Assembly (NCBI GenBank): GCA_024698145.1
Contig: JAILRO010000023.1
Span: 1 to 64,000, forward strand
Direction of reading: 5' to 3'
Length of the DNA stretch: 64,000 nt
Source of the DNA: Lachnospiraceae bacterium
Lineage (GTDB): Bacteria > Bacillota > Clostridia > Lachnospirales > Lachnospiraceae
Positions 38,626 to 47,826 of the stretch are shown piece after piece. Below the pieces are notes generated by a model. The model was not told the origin of the DNA. It did no database searches and worked only from the letters and a program-made list of their open reading frames with translations. The number at the start of each line of letters is the position of its first letter. Position 1 is the first letter of the stretch. The position numbers and the translations under genes were made by a program.

Positions 38626-38773
38626 ATAATGTATCTTATCGGAAGGAAAACAAGCGGTCGCGAAGCGGACATTTGTTTTCACCCGATAAGATAGCGAGAA
38701 AACGAAGTTTTTGAGCGTTATGAGATGTATGAAGTACAACTCATAATGTATCTTATCAGAAGGAAAGCAAGCG
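38626..38773. repeat. Structured intergenic repeat: 31-bp direct repeat (period 117 bp) plus two hairpins
   Basis: ATAATGTATCTTATCgGAAGGAAAaCAAGCG at 38626 and 38743; IR CTTATCGG/CCGATAAG with GAAAACAA/TTGTTTTC; IR TTATGAG/CTCATAA. Confidence 0.7.
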
Positions 38774-38806
38774 ACACCGAAGGCAGTGAATGGAGGAGGA
38801 AACAGT

Positions 38807-40156
38807 ATGTCATTTTCAAAGGATTTTTTGTGGGGGGCTGCAACCGCAGCATATCAGATTGAGGGAGCTTACAACGAAGACGGAAGAGGATTAAGTATCT
38901 GGGATGTGTATTCCGGATTTAAGGGCAATACAAGGTATAATGAGACGGGTAATGTCGCAATAGATCATTATCACAGAGTTGATGATGATATCGCCATTAT
39001 GAAGGAACTTGGTCTTAAGGCATACCGTTTTTCAGTTAGTTGGCCAAGAGTAATTCCTGAGGGAACAGGCAAGGTTAACGAGAAGGGTCTTAAGTTTTAT
39101 TCTGACCTTGTTGACAAGTTAATTGCAGCGGGAATTGAGCCTATTGTTACGTTATATCATTGGGATTTCCCATATGCACTTCACAGAAAAGGTGCATGGA
39201 AAAATGATGACAGTTCGGAATGGTTCCTTGAATATACCAAAGTTATTGTAGATGCACTTTCTGACAGAGTAACCTATTGGGCAACAATAAATGAGCCTCA
39301 ATGCGTACTTGGTTGCGGATATCTCGGTGGTTTTCATGCACCGTTTGAGAAAGCACAGACAGACGATATTCTTATAATGGGTAAGAACATATTGCTTTCG
39401 CATGGTAAGGCCGCTAACTATATCAGAAACAATGCAAAGAAAAAACCTATGATTGGCTTTACACCGATTGGTCCTTCATTTATACCGAAGGATGATTCAA
39501 AGGAAGCTATAGAGGAGGCAAGAACAAGAACTTTCGGTACAGCCGGAGAAAGATTCTGCTTCTCTTTAAGTTATTGGTCAGATCCTATTTTCCTTGGAAA
39601 GTATCCGGACGAGTTATACAAGGATTTTGGAGACAGGGTTCCGGAGTTTACGAAAGAAGAGTGGGCGTTGGTTACAGAGCCGCTTGATTATTACGGCATG
39701 AACATTTACTACTCACAGGGCTTACATCCGGAGGATGGAGGTTATCCGGAGAATCGTTATCAGGGAAGTCCGGAGAATCATCTTGGTTGGCCGGTGGCAC
39801 CGGAGGTTGTATATTGGTCGTCTAAGTTCTTATATGAAAGATACGGCAAACCGATAATGATTACCGAGAACGGAATGGCAGAGCATGATTGGGTATGCCT
39901 TGATGGTAAGGTTCATGACTCTTACCGTATTGATTATACACACCGTTATTTGTTACAGTTTAAGCGTGCTGCGGAGGATGGAATACCGCTTGCCGGATAC
40001 CTTCACTGGTCGTTGTTCGATAACTATGAGTGGGCAGAAGGATATACACAACGTTTTGGTATGGTGTATGTGGATTACACGACACTCGAAAGAACAATCA
40101 AAGATTCAGGATATTGGTATCGTGATGTGATTGAGAGTAACGGAGAGAATTTATAA
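38807..40156 (+). CDS. Glycoside hydrolase family 1 beta-glucosidase
   Basis: FLWGAATAAYQIEGAYNEDGRGLSIWD, TINEPQC acid/base, ITENGMAE nucleophile. Confidence 0.96.
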   Translation: MSFSKDFLWGAATAAYQIEGAYNEDGRGLSIWDVYSGFKGNTRYNETGNVAIDHYHRVDDDIAIMKELGLKAYRFSVSWPRVIPEGTGKVNEKGLKFYSDLVDKLIAAGIEPIVTLYHWDFPYALHRKGAWKNDDSSEWFLEYTKVIVDALSDRVTYWATINEPQCVLGCGYLGGFHAPFEKAQTDDILIMGKNILLSHGKAANYIRNNAKKKPMIGFTPIGPSFIPKDDSKEAIEEARTRTFGTAGERFCFSLSYWSDPIFLGKYPDELYKDFGDRVPEFTKEEWALVTEPLDYYGMNIYYSQGLHPEDGGYPENRYQGSPENHLGWPVAPEVVYWSSKFLYERYGKPIMITENGMAEHDWVCLDGKVHDSYRIDYTHRYLLQFKRAAEDGIPLAGYLHWSLFDNYEWAEGYTQRFGMVYVDYTTLERTIKDSGYWYRDVIESNGENL

Positions 40157-40173
40157 TTGAAAATGTAAGAAGA

Positions 40174-40211
40174 CATACCGGCCTTTTGTTACAGAGGTCG
40201 GTATTTTTTTG
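40174..40211 (+). terminator. Terminator after GH1
   Basis: ATACCGGCCTTTT...GAGGTCGGTAT-TTTTTT. Confidence 0.85.
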
Positions 40212-40436
40212 AGCCAAAGAGAGTCACATTAAAGTCACTTTGGAATGTTATCATACGACACAGAAAATGTATGAGAAATGAAATTCCTTACGATTTTATT
40301 AAGAAAGAGCCAGGAGTATTGATTTTTACATTTTTAAGGCATATACTTCGATTGAAAAGTATGAAAAATATGTGAAAAAGGGTAAGGCATACTAACAACA
40401 ACAGCTATTAGTGTGATTATTTTAAGGAGGAAGAAA

Positions 40437-42896
40437 ATGAGAAAAACAACATTCAAGAAATCGCTGGCGATTGGACTTTCTGTCGTAATGGCAATGTCCA
40501 TGACAGCCTGCGGAGGAAAAGGTGGTAATGGAGGAAGCGGAAAAAGCGCTGATTCCAAAGAGAATGTTAAGGATATGGTATATTCCGGTGAAACGTTTGA
40601 TATTTCCGGCGTAAAAGGAGATATGGCATGTTACGTTGTTGAGGGAGACAGATTGTATTTTACTACAAGTGAATGGCCGGAGGAAGAGAACGAAGATACT
40701 CCGATGACTGAAGAGGGAGCTTCGGAAGAAACAGAGGATAATGCGGAGACTTCCACTGAAGAAGCAAGTGAAGAGGATAGCAAGGGTAGCGAAGAAGAAA
40801 CTTCGGAAGAGAAAACAGAAGATGCATCAACAGAAGAAGAGGCAACCGAAGAGGGAGCTACTGAAGAAGCTGAAGAAAAGCCCGAGGAAATGGAGTACGC
40901 TAATGTACAGTCAACAACAAGATTATATTCAATGAAGACAGATGGTACTGATCTCAAAGAATATGGTGAGGTTAAACTTGAGCAAAATGAGTACATCAGC
41001 TACATCATGGTTAGCAAAGATGGACAGATTAGATTATTTAACAGTGCATGGGGATCTGAAGACGAAGGACAGACTTGCTATTTAGCAACGGTTGATGAGA
41101 ATGCCAACATTACAGATCATAAGGATATTACCAAGGATCTTGGTATTAGCAATGATACATACGTAAGCAGGGTATTATCTGATGATAAGGACAACATTTA
41201 TGTTATAACAAATGATAGTGTGATTATACTTGACAAAGACATGAAAAAGCTTGCAGAAATCAAGGGTGACAACACTTACATTGAGACTGCTGCAAAGACA
41301 AAAGATGGCGATATTGCATGTGCAACAAGCGGAGAAGATGGGGCTATTGTGCAGATTGTAGATGTAAATGCCAAGAAGTTCGGAGAGAAGATTAAGCTTG
41401 AAGGTATGTCTTATTTCCAGAGTTCAGAATCGCTTATGAACGGAACGGGAGATTACGATTTCTTCTACAAGGATTCTGCTGCAATTTACGGTTATTCAAT
41501 AAAAGACAAAAAAGCTACAAAGATACTTGATTTTCTTGCGTCAGAGATAGATGCCCAGAACACATACGCAATAATTCCGATTGACAAGGATGTATTCGTT
41601 GGTCAGTCATGGGATGAAAAGGGATCGGTTCTTACAAAGTACACAAAGGTTGATCCTTCACAGGTTAAGGATAAAGAAACAATTACTTTCGTTTCTTTGT
41701 GGGCTGTGGATGATAGCATACGTAATGCAGCTATTAAGTTTAATAAGGAAAATGACAAGTACAGAATAGCATTTAAGGATTATGAGGGCGATGAAGACGC
41801 TCTTACAAAGATGAATGCCGATATAATTGCAGGAAATGTTGGCGATATTATCGATGTAAGTAATATGCCTGTTGGACAGTATGTTGCAAAGGGAATACTT
41901 GAGGACCTTACACCTTTCTATGAGAAGGATAGTGATATTAGCAAGGATGATATAATTCCTTCGGTAGAGAAGGCTATGGAGATAGAAGGAAAGTTATATT
42001 ACGTTGCGCCAAGTTTTACAATACAGACTATTGTTGCATCAAAGAAAGATGTCGGAGATGAGAGTGGTTGGACATTTGAGGATTTGAAAAAACTTCTTGA
42101 AGAGAAAGGTGATGGCGTAAGACCTTTCTATAGTGAAAACAAGTTAGATACATTGTATTCATTCCTTTATGCGGGGATTGATGATTATATTGACTGGACA
42201 ACAGGAAAATGTAGATTTGACAGTGAAGACTTTAAGTCAGTGCTTGAGATTGCCAATCGCGGAACCGACGAAGAGATGGATTACAGTGAAGATGCGCCGA
42301 GTCAGCCACAGCTTATAAAGTCAGGCAAGGTACTTCTTTGTGACGGTTGGTTTGATACTGATTCGCTTCAGACATATGGAAAGATGTATAACACAGATAT
42401 CAATATAATAGGATATCCTTGTGAGAACAAACAGGGTTCTTATTTCGCATTTGATTCGAGATATGCTATATATTCAAAGTCAAGTGCAAAAGACGGCGCA
42501 TGGGAATTTATCAGAACTCTTATGACTAAGGATTATCAGGCAGATGGCGGTCATATATGGAACAACCCAACTAACAAGGATGCATTTGAAGCATACATGA
42601 AGACAAAAACAACTACAGAAAAGTACACGGATGATTATGGTAATGAGATTGAACCGTACCAGTCTTCGTGGGGTTGGGACGATATGGAGATTGAGATAGG
42701 ACCTCTTTCAAAGGAGCAGGAGCAGGTTTATAGAGACCTTATCAACAACACAACCAAAGTTGCTGAGTCTGATGAAGAAGTAATGAATATCATTAATGAA
42801 GAAGCAAAGAATTACTTCAATGGACAGAAGAGTGTTGATGAAACAGCTGATATTATTCAGAATCGTGTAACAACATATGTAAATGAGAATAGATAA
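40437..42896 (+). CDS. Large extracellular solute-binding lipoprotein (SBP family 1-like) with N-terminal propeller-like region
   Basis: Lipobox SMTACGG; Glu/Thr-rich linker; C-terminal half TFVSLWAVDDSIRNAAIKFNKENDKYRIAFKDYEG...; adjacent MalF/MalG-like permeases. Confidence 0.8.
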   Translation: MRKTTFKKSLAIGLSVVMAMSMTACGGKGGNGGSGKSADSKENVKDMVYSGETFDISGVKGDMACYVVEGDRLYFTTSEWPEEENEDTPMTEEGASEETEDNAETSTEEASEEDSKGSEEETSEEKTEDASTEEEATEEGATEEAEEKPEEMEYANVQSTTRLYSMKTDGTDLKEYGEVKLEQNEYISYIMVSKDGQIRLFNSAWGSEDEGQTCYLATVDENANITDHKDITKDLGISNDTYVSRVLSDDKDNIYVITNDSVIILDKDMKKLAEIKGDNTYIETAAKTKDGDIACATSGEDGAIVQIVDVNAKKFGEKIKLEGMSYFQSSESLMNGTGDYDFFYKDSAAIYGYSIKDKKATKILDFLASEIDAQNTYAIIPIDKDVFVGQSWDEKGSVLTKYTKVDPSQVKDKETITFVSLWAVDDSIRNAAIKFNKENDKYRIAFKDYEGDEDALTKMNADIIAGNVGDIIDVSNMPVGQYVAKGILEDLTPFYEKDSDISKDDIIPSVEKAMEIEGKLYYVAPSFTIQTIVASKKDVGDESGWTFEDLKKLLEEKGDGVRPFYSENKLDTLYSFLYAGIDDYIDWTTGKCRFDSEDFKSVLEIANRGTDEEMDYSEDAPSQPQLIKSGKVLLCDGWFDTDSLQTYGKMYNTDINIIGYPCENKQGSYFAFDSRYAIYSKSSAKDGAWEFIRTLMTKDYQADGGHIWNNPTNKDAFEAYMKTKTTTEKYTDDYGNEIEPYQSSWGWDDMEIEIGPLSKEQEQVYRDLINNTTKVAESDEEVMNIINEEAKNYFNGQKSVDETADIIQNRVTTYVNENR

Positions 42897-42912
42897 GTTA
42901 GGGATAGGTGAA

Positions 42913-43824
42913 ATGAAAAAAGAGCTTGTAACGGAAGACGGAATTGCATATAAGAAACCTGAAATGAGCAAGAAAGACAAGAAGCAATCGGTATTGTATA
43001 TGTTGCCGAGTTTGCTTGGAGTACTTCTCTTTTTCCTGTTGCCGTTTGCCGTTGTTATATACTACGCTCTTGTTGACAATCCTATCAATCACAAGTTTGT
43101 TGGATTTGAAAACTTTGTACGTATAATACAGAACTCCTCATTCCAGCAAGCGGCAAAAAACACTGCAACCTTTTCATTGGTTGCAGTGCCGCTTGCGGTT
43201 ATATTATCTTTGGTTATGGCGTTGATTCTTGAGGAAAACATTCCTATGAAGAGTCAGTTCCGTACATTTTTCTTAAGCCCCATGATGGTGCCGGTGGCCT
43301 CCATCGTTCTTATATGGCAGGTGCTTTTCGATTATAACGGGGCAATCAATGAGTTTATAAAAGGTCTTGGAGGAAACTCTATAGACTGGTTCAAATCAAG
43401 TTACAGTCAGATAGTGATTGTAATTCTGTTTTTGTGGAAAAATCTTGGATATAACATGATACTTTTTATGTCGGCACTAAACGCAATACCACGCGATGTG
43501 TTGGAAGTTGCAACTCTAGAGAGTGCGAGCGAGTTTCAGAAGTTTTGGTATATCAAGTTGAGATATCTTTCATCGACGATATTGTTTGTGGCAATCCTTT
43601 CACTTATTAATTCTTTCAAGGTATTTAGAGAGGTTTATCTTCTCACCGGGGATTACCCGTATGATTCGTTATACATGTTACAGCATTTTATGAATAATAC
43701 ATTTAAGTCCCTAGACTATCAGAAGCTTTCAGCTGCTGCGATAATCATGGGAATTGTCATGTGTGTTGTAATCGGATGCCTGTTCTTTGCAGAGGATCGC
43801 TATGGAAAGGATGTGGAAGGATGA
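42913..43824 (+). CDS. Sugar-type ABC transporter permease (MalF-like)
   Basis: LYMLPSLLGVLLFFLLPFAVVIYYAL; EVATLESASEFQKFWYIKLRYLS EAA-like loop. Confidence 0.9.
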   Translation: MKKELVTEDGIAYKKPEMSKKDKKQSVLYMLPSLLGVLLFFLLPFAVVIYYALVDNPINHKFVGFENFVRIIQNSSFQQAAKNTATFSLVAVPLAVILSLVMALILEENIPMKSQFRTFFLSPMMVPVASIVLIWQVLFDYNGAINEFIKGLGGNSIDWFKSSYSQIVIVILFLWKNLGYNMILFMSALNAIPRDVLEVATLESASEFQKFWYIKLRYLSSTILFVAILSLINSFKVFREVYLLTGDYPYDSLYMLQHFMNNTFKSLDYQKLSAAAIIMGIVMCVVIGCLFFAEDRYGKDVEG

Positions 43825-44876
43825 CAGATGTGAACAATAACGATATAGAAGAATTAAAGAATGAAAACAAAGAAGCGGAAGCTTTTGAAAATACAGATAA
43901 TCCGGAAATTGAGAGTGTAGAAAAAGAGGAGGTTTCGGAAAAAGTTGACAGATTCAAAGAATGGCGTGTAAGGAATGCCAAAAAGAGACATTTGATAAAG
44001 AGAATACTGCTTACATTTATAGCGGCAGCATTTGCAATATCATTTCTTTTGCCTACAATTTTGACCATGGCTAATTCTTTCATGTCATCAGCGGAAATTA
44101 CGACTAACTACGGAGTAATCTTTAACAAGTACAAGGAAAAAGAATTCGGAGAACGTGATACCGATTATGTTGCAGAGAAGGTCAATCTTAAGTTTATTCC
44201 TGATATGGTGGATTTTAATCAGTACTCAACGGTGCTTTTGAAAAGTCCGGAATATCTGCTTAAGTTTTGGAATTCGGTGATACTTGTTATTCCGATAATG
44301 ATATTTCAGATAGTTGTGGCGCTAGGTGCATCCTACAGTTTTATGAGGTTTCGGACCAAGAAAAAGGAATGGCTGTTTTTTGCGTATGTTGCGGTAATGC
44401 TTATGCCGTTTCAGGTAACACTTGTTCCAAACTATATTGTGGCGGATTGGATGCATATATTAGATACACGATGGTCGATAATTCTACCGGGTATTTTTGC
44501 ACCATTTAGTGTATACCTGTTAACAAAGTTTATGAGAAGAATACCAACATCGCTTATCGAAGCAGCACAGCTTGACGGAGCTAATGAATGGCAGATATTT
44601 ACAAAGGTTTGTATCCCTCTTTGTAAAGGACCGATTGCATCGGTAGCAATACTCGTATTTATAGATTATTGGAACATGGTTGAGCAACCGCTTATCATGT
44701 TGTCCGATGCGGACAAACATCCGCTCTCGGTATTTTTGTCAAAAATAAATACAGGAGAAGTTGGATTGGCGTTTGCGGTGGCGACCATTTATATGGTACC
44801 TACTATATTGATATTCCTTTATGGTGAGGAGTATCTTGTTGAAGGAATATCTTATTCCGGAAGTGTAAAAGGTTAA
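43821..44876 (+). CDS. Sugar-type ABC transporter permease (MalG-like)
   Basis: EAAQLDGANEWQIFTKVCIPLCKGPIASVAILVFIDYWN loop; 4-nt overlap with upstream permease. Confidence 0.92.
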   Translation: MTDVNNNDIEELKNENKEAEAFENTDNPEIESVEKEEVSEKVDRFKEWRVRNAKKRHLIKRILLTFIAAAFAISFLLPTILTMANSFMSSAEITTNYGVIFNKYKEKEFGERDTDYVAEKVNLKFIPDMVDFNQYSTVLLKSPEYLLKFWNSVILVIPIMIFQIVVALGASYSFMRFRTKKKEWLFFAYVAVMLMPFQVTLVPNYIVADWMHILDTRWSIILPGIFAPFSVYLLTKFMRRIPTSLIEAAQLDGANEWQIFTKVCIPLCKGPIASVAILVFIDYWNMVEQPLIMLSDADKHPLSVFLSKINTGEVGLAFAVATIYMVPTILIFLYGEEYLVEGISYSGSVKG

Positions 44877-44919
44877 TGGCAGACTAGAATAATAAAGGGT
44901 TTTAATCAGGAGGATCAAG

Positions 44920-46557
44920 ATGGAAGATTCAAAAAGAAAAAAAATAATTAAAAAGGTGGCAACGGTTTTTGTTGTAGTGTTGTTGCTGTTGACATTTTTC
45001 TCCAACACGATTATGAATTATTCTCTGCCGGAGGTTGCAACAGAACCGGTAACAGTGGGTACGGTTTCAAACAAGGTTCGTGGACAGGGACCGGTTGAGA
45101 CAAACACGGATATAGAGATAACTGTAAGTGGAAAGAGAATAGTAAAAGAGGTTAAGGTTGAGTCCGGTGACGAAGTGAAAAAAGGAGATGTATTGTTCAC
45201 TTTTGAGGAAGGCGAGAATACAGAGCTTGACGATGCAGAGAAGGATCTTGAGGCAAAAGAGCTTGCGTACGCGAAGTCCCTTCTTAAGATGGCGCCGGAT
45301 TATACTGAAGATAATATTGGAATCAAAGATGCAAAAGATGATTTGAAGCAGGCAATTGATGATCAGGAAGCTGCTGCCAAGACTGATAAGGCACTTAAGA
45401 AGGCACAGAAGGAACAGACACAGATAGCCAAAGACATGGCAGCTTTACAGGCTCGAATTGACGATCTTCAGACAAAGTCTGATGCTTACAAAGAAATAGG
45501 CGATTATGATGCTTTGGTAACACAGCTTGCAGAAGACGAGAAAGCCATGAAGAGACTTAAAGAGGATTTGGCTATTGCGCAGGATTCCGGAGAAAGCACG
45601 TTAGAGATTACAAGAAGTATTGAAGACAAACAGGCAGAAATAGATAAAGAAAAGAAGCAGATAGACGCACTTAAATCAAGCAAGACAGTTAAGACAGATC
45701 TTGCGACTGCTACAGCTTCTATGGATACGCTTACAAAGAAAAAAGAAGCCAATGATGCAGAGATAACAAAGCTTTCGGAAAAGCCGACACTTGCTGCAGC
45801 AAAAGCTGCTGTTAAGGATAAGAAGAAAACTTTGGAGTCTTTGGTAAGAGCACTTGATAAGAGAAAAGAAGAGGATTCACTTACTGCTAAGTCAGAGGCT
45901 ATGGATAATGAGGCTTCACAGAAAGAGATAGAAGAGCAGAAAGAAAAGATAAATGAATTAAAGAGCAAAAATGATATTAAGGAAATCAAGGCAGAGGAAG
46001 ATGGAATAATATCTGAGATTTCCGTAAAGCCGGGCGATGAGATTGCGGCAGATACACCGATTGCCAAGCTTCAGTTGGCTGACAGCGGATACATTGTTAA
46101 GGTTTCTATAACAAAGCCACAGAGTAAACTCATTAAAGTAGGCGATGAAGCTACTATTGAGAATATCTGGGATGACAGCGTTTCTGCATCGGTAAAGAGC
46201 ATCAAAGTTGACACAGAGAATCCTAATCAGAAAATGATAGTAACATTTGAAGTGAAGGGAGATGTCAAGGTTGGAGAGACACTTGCTTTCTCTGTTGGAG
46301 AAAGAAAGAACAGATATGATGCGGTAGTTCCTAATAATGCTATCAAAGAGGACAGTAAGGGTAAGTTTGTTCTTGTTTTGAAAGTGAAAGGAACACCTCT
46401 GGGTAACCGTTATACAGTTAAGCGTGCGGATGTTGAGGTGCAGGCTTCTGATGACAATTCTTCCGGCGTAACCGGAGGAGTATATGAGTATGATAATGTT
46501 ATTACCAACTCATCAAAGAGACTTGAGAACGGAATGCAGGTAAGACTTGTGGAATAA
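44920..46557 (+). CDS. HlyD/RND-type adaptor protein with long coiled coil
   Basis: One TM, VSGKRIVKEVKVESGDEVKKGDVLFTFE lipoyl-like half, long K/E-rich coiled coil, EDGIISEISVKPGDEI second half. Confidence 0.85.
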   Translation: MEDSKRKKIIKKVATVFVVVLLLLTFFSNTIMNYSLPEVATEPVTVGTVSNKVRGQGPVETNTDIEITVSGKRIVKEVKVESGDEVKKGDVLFTFEEGENTELDDAEKDLEAKELAYAKSLLKMAPDYTEDNIGIKDAKDDLKQAIDDQEAAAKTDKALKKAQKEQTQIAKDMAALQARIDDLQTKSDAYKEIGDYDALVTQLAEDEKAMKRLKEDLAIAQDSGESTLEITRSIEDKQAEIDKEKKQIDALKSSKTVKTDLATATASMDTLTKKKEANDAEITKLSEKPTLAAAKAAVKDKKKTLESLVRALDKRKEEDSLTAKSEAMDNEASQKEIEEQKEKINELKSKNDIKEIKAEEDGIISEISVKPGDEIAADTPIAKLQLADSGYIVKVSITKPQSKLIKVGDEATIENIWDDSVSASVKSIKVDTENPNQKMIVTFEVKGDVKVGETLAFSVGERKNRYDAVVPNNAIKEDSKGKFVLVLKVKGTPLGNRYTVKRADVEVQASDDNSSGVTGGVYEYDNVITNSSKRLENGMQVRLVE

Positions 46558-46563
46558 CAACAT

Positions 46564-47826
46564 ATGGTGGAAAAGAATATGACACGAATTAAGGATTATA
46601 TAAAACTTCATAGAATTATCATCATAGTAAATGTGTTGTGTCTTGTTGCGTTCTGCATTCTTTCGGGCATTGCAAAAGACAAAGCGGAAGAACTTTACTC
46701 TCAACAGGAGGCAGCGCGTTGGGAAAATGATGATGCAAATGATATGAGGTATGCACAGGTCAGTGCATTCATTTCCTCGGGAAGAAAAGAAGGCGAGGAA
46801 GAGGTTAACACCGTGCGTGCATCACTTGCGGAAACAATTACGAAGGATTCATATGCGGAGTCCAAATCGGGTGGTCGCGTGTGGATGGATGCCTATTGTG
46901 GTGAGACCAAGATAGATATAAGAAAAGACAATAATACATTGTCGACAAAAGCAGTCGGAATCGGTGGAGACTTCTTTCAGTTTCATCCGATGAAGCTGCT
47001 TGCCGGAAGTTATATTGCAGAGAGTGATCTTAATCATGACAGAATAGTCGTTGACGAGAATTTTGCATGGGCAATGTTTGGTTCGACTGACATAGTCGGA
47101 ATGCAGGTATGGATTGGTAACAACGTGTATTTTGTTGCAGGTGTCGTTGCAGTAGATGAAGATAAAACATTTCAAATGGCGTACGGTGACGAGAACCGCG
47201 TGTACATGTGTTTTGATGAACTTAAGAAAAATGACGAGGAATTGTGCGTAACATGTTACGAAGCAGTGTATCCAAACCCTATTTCAAACTACGCATATAA
47301 TGCATTGAGAAAGGCTTACGGCTTCTTTGATGAGGACGAAGAGACGCTTGGAAAAGAAAAAAATCCACTTTCATTTGACAACGTTGATATAATAGAAAAT
47401 ACGAAGCGCTATCAAACGATGGAACTCATAACCGGAATGAAGATGTGGAAGTACAGAGGCATGAGAACTTCCGGTGTCGGTTATCCTTATTGGGAGAATA
47501 TTGCAAGAGTTCAGGATGATGAACAGAGAGTTATATTAATTTTTAGAGGACTCATGTTAGTTTGCCCGATAATCAGTCTTATACTTCTTTGCTATAACTT
47601 ATGGCATATGAAGACATGGACAATAAAAGGTCTTATTAAGCAAGAGATTGAGGAAGAGATTAACAGGCGTGCGTGGAGAGCATATGAGGCTCAAAATGCT
47701 GACCAAGAGGAAGAAGAAACCGATGATACTTCTGACGATTTGGAAGTAGATGAGGACGAGGTAATGGTGGCGGTTACCGAAATAGATGATATAGAGACGG
47801 AGTACACAGAAAATGAAGAAGGATAA
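46564..47826 (+). CDS. MacB periplasmic-core-domain-like membrane protein (two TMs, acidic C-tail)
   Basis: GGDFFQFHPMKLLAGSYI...DRIVVDENFAWAMFGSTDIVGMQVWIGNNVYFVAGVV resembles MacB_PCD; no FtsX triple-TM core. Confidence 0.7.
   Translation: MVEKNMTRIKDYIKLHRIIIIVNVLCLVAFCILSGIAKDKAEELYSQQEAARWENDDANDMRYAQVSAFISSGRKEGEEEVNTVRASLAETITKDSYAESKSGGRVWMDAYCGETKIDIRKDNNTLSTKAVGIGGDFFQFHPMKLLAGSYIAESDLNHDRIVVDENFAWAMFGSTDIVGMQVWIGNNVYFVAGVVAVDEDKTFQMAYGDENRVYMCFDELKKNDEELCVTCYEAVYPNPISNYAYNALRKAYGFFDEDEETLGKEKNPLSFDNVDIIENTKRYQTMELITGMKMWKYRGMRTSGVGYPYWENIARVQDDEQRVILIFRGLMLVCPIISLILLCYNLWHMKTWTIKGLIKQEIEEEINRRAWRAYEAQNADQEEEETDDTSDDLEVDEDEVMVAVTEIDDIETEYTENEEG

Noticed and set aside
40631-40996. 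121-aa Ser-rich minus-strand ORF
   Set aside because: Reverse complement of the Glu-rich linker (GAA/GAG read as TTC/CTC-type codons); compositional artefact.
45504-46067. 187-aa Ser/Phe-rich minus-strand ORF
   Set aside because: Antisense to the coiled coil of the HlyD-like adaptor; no SD or family features.
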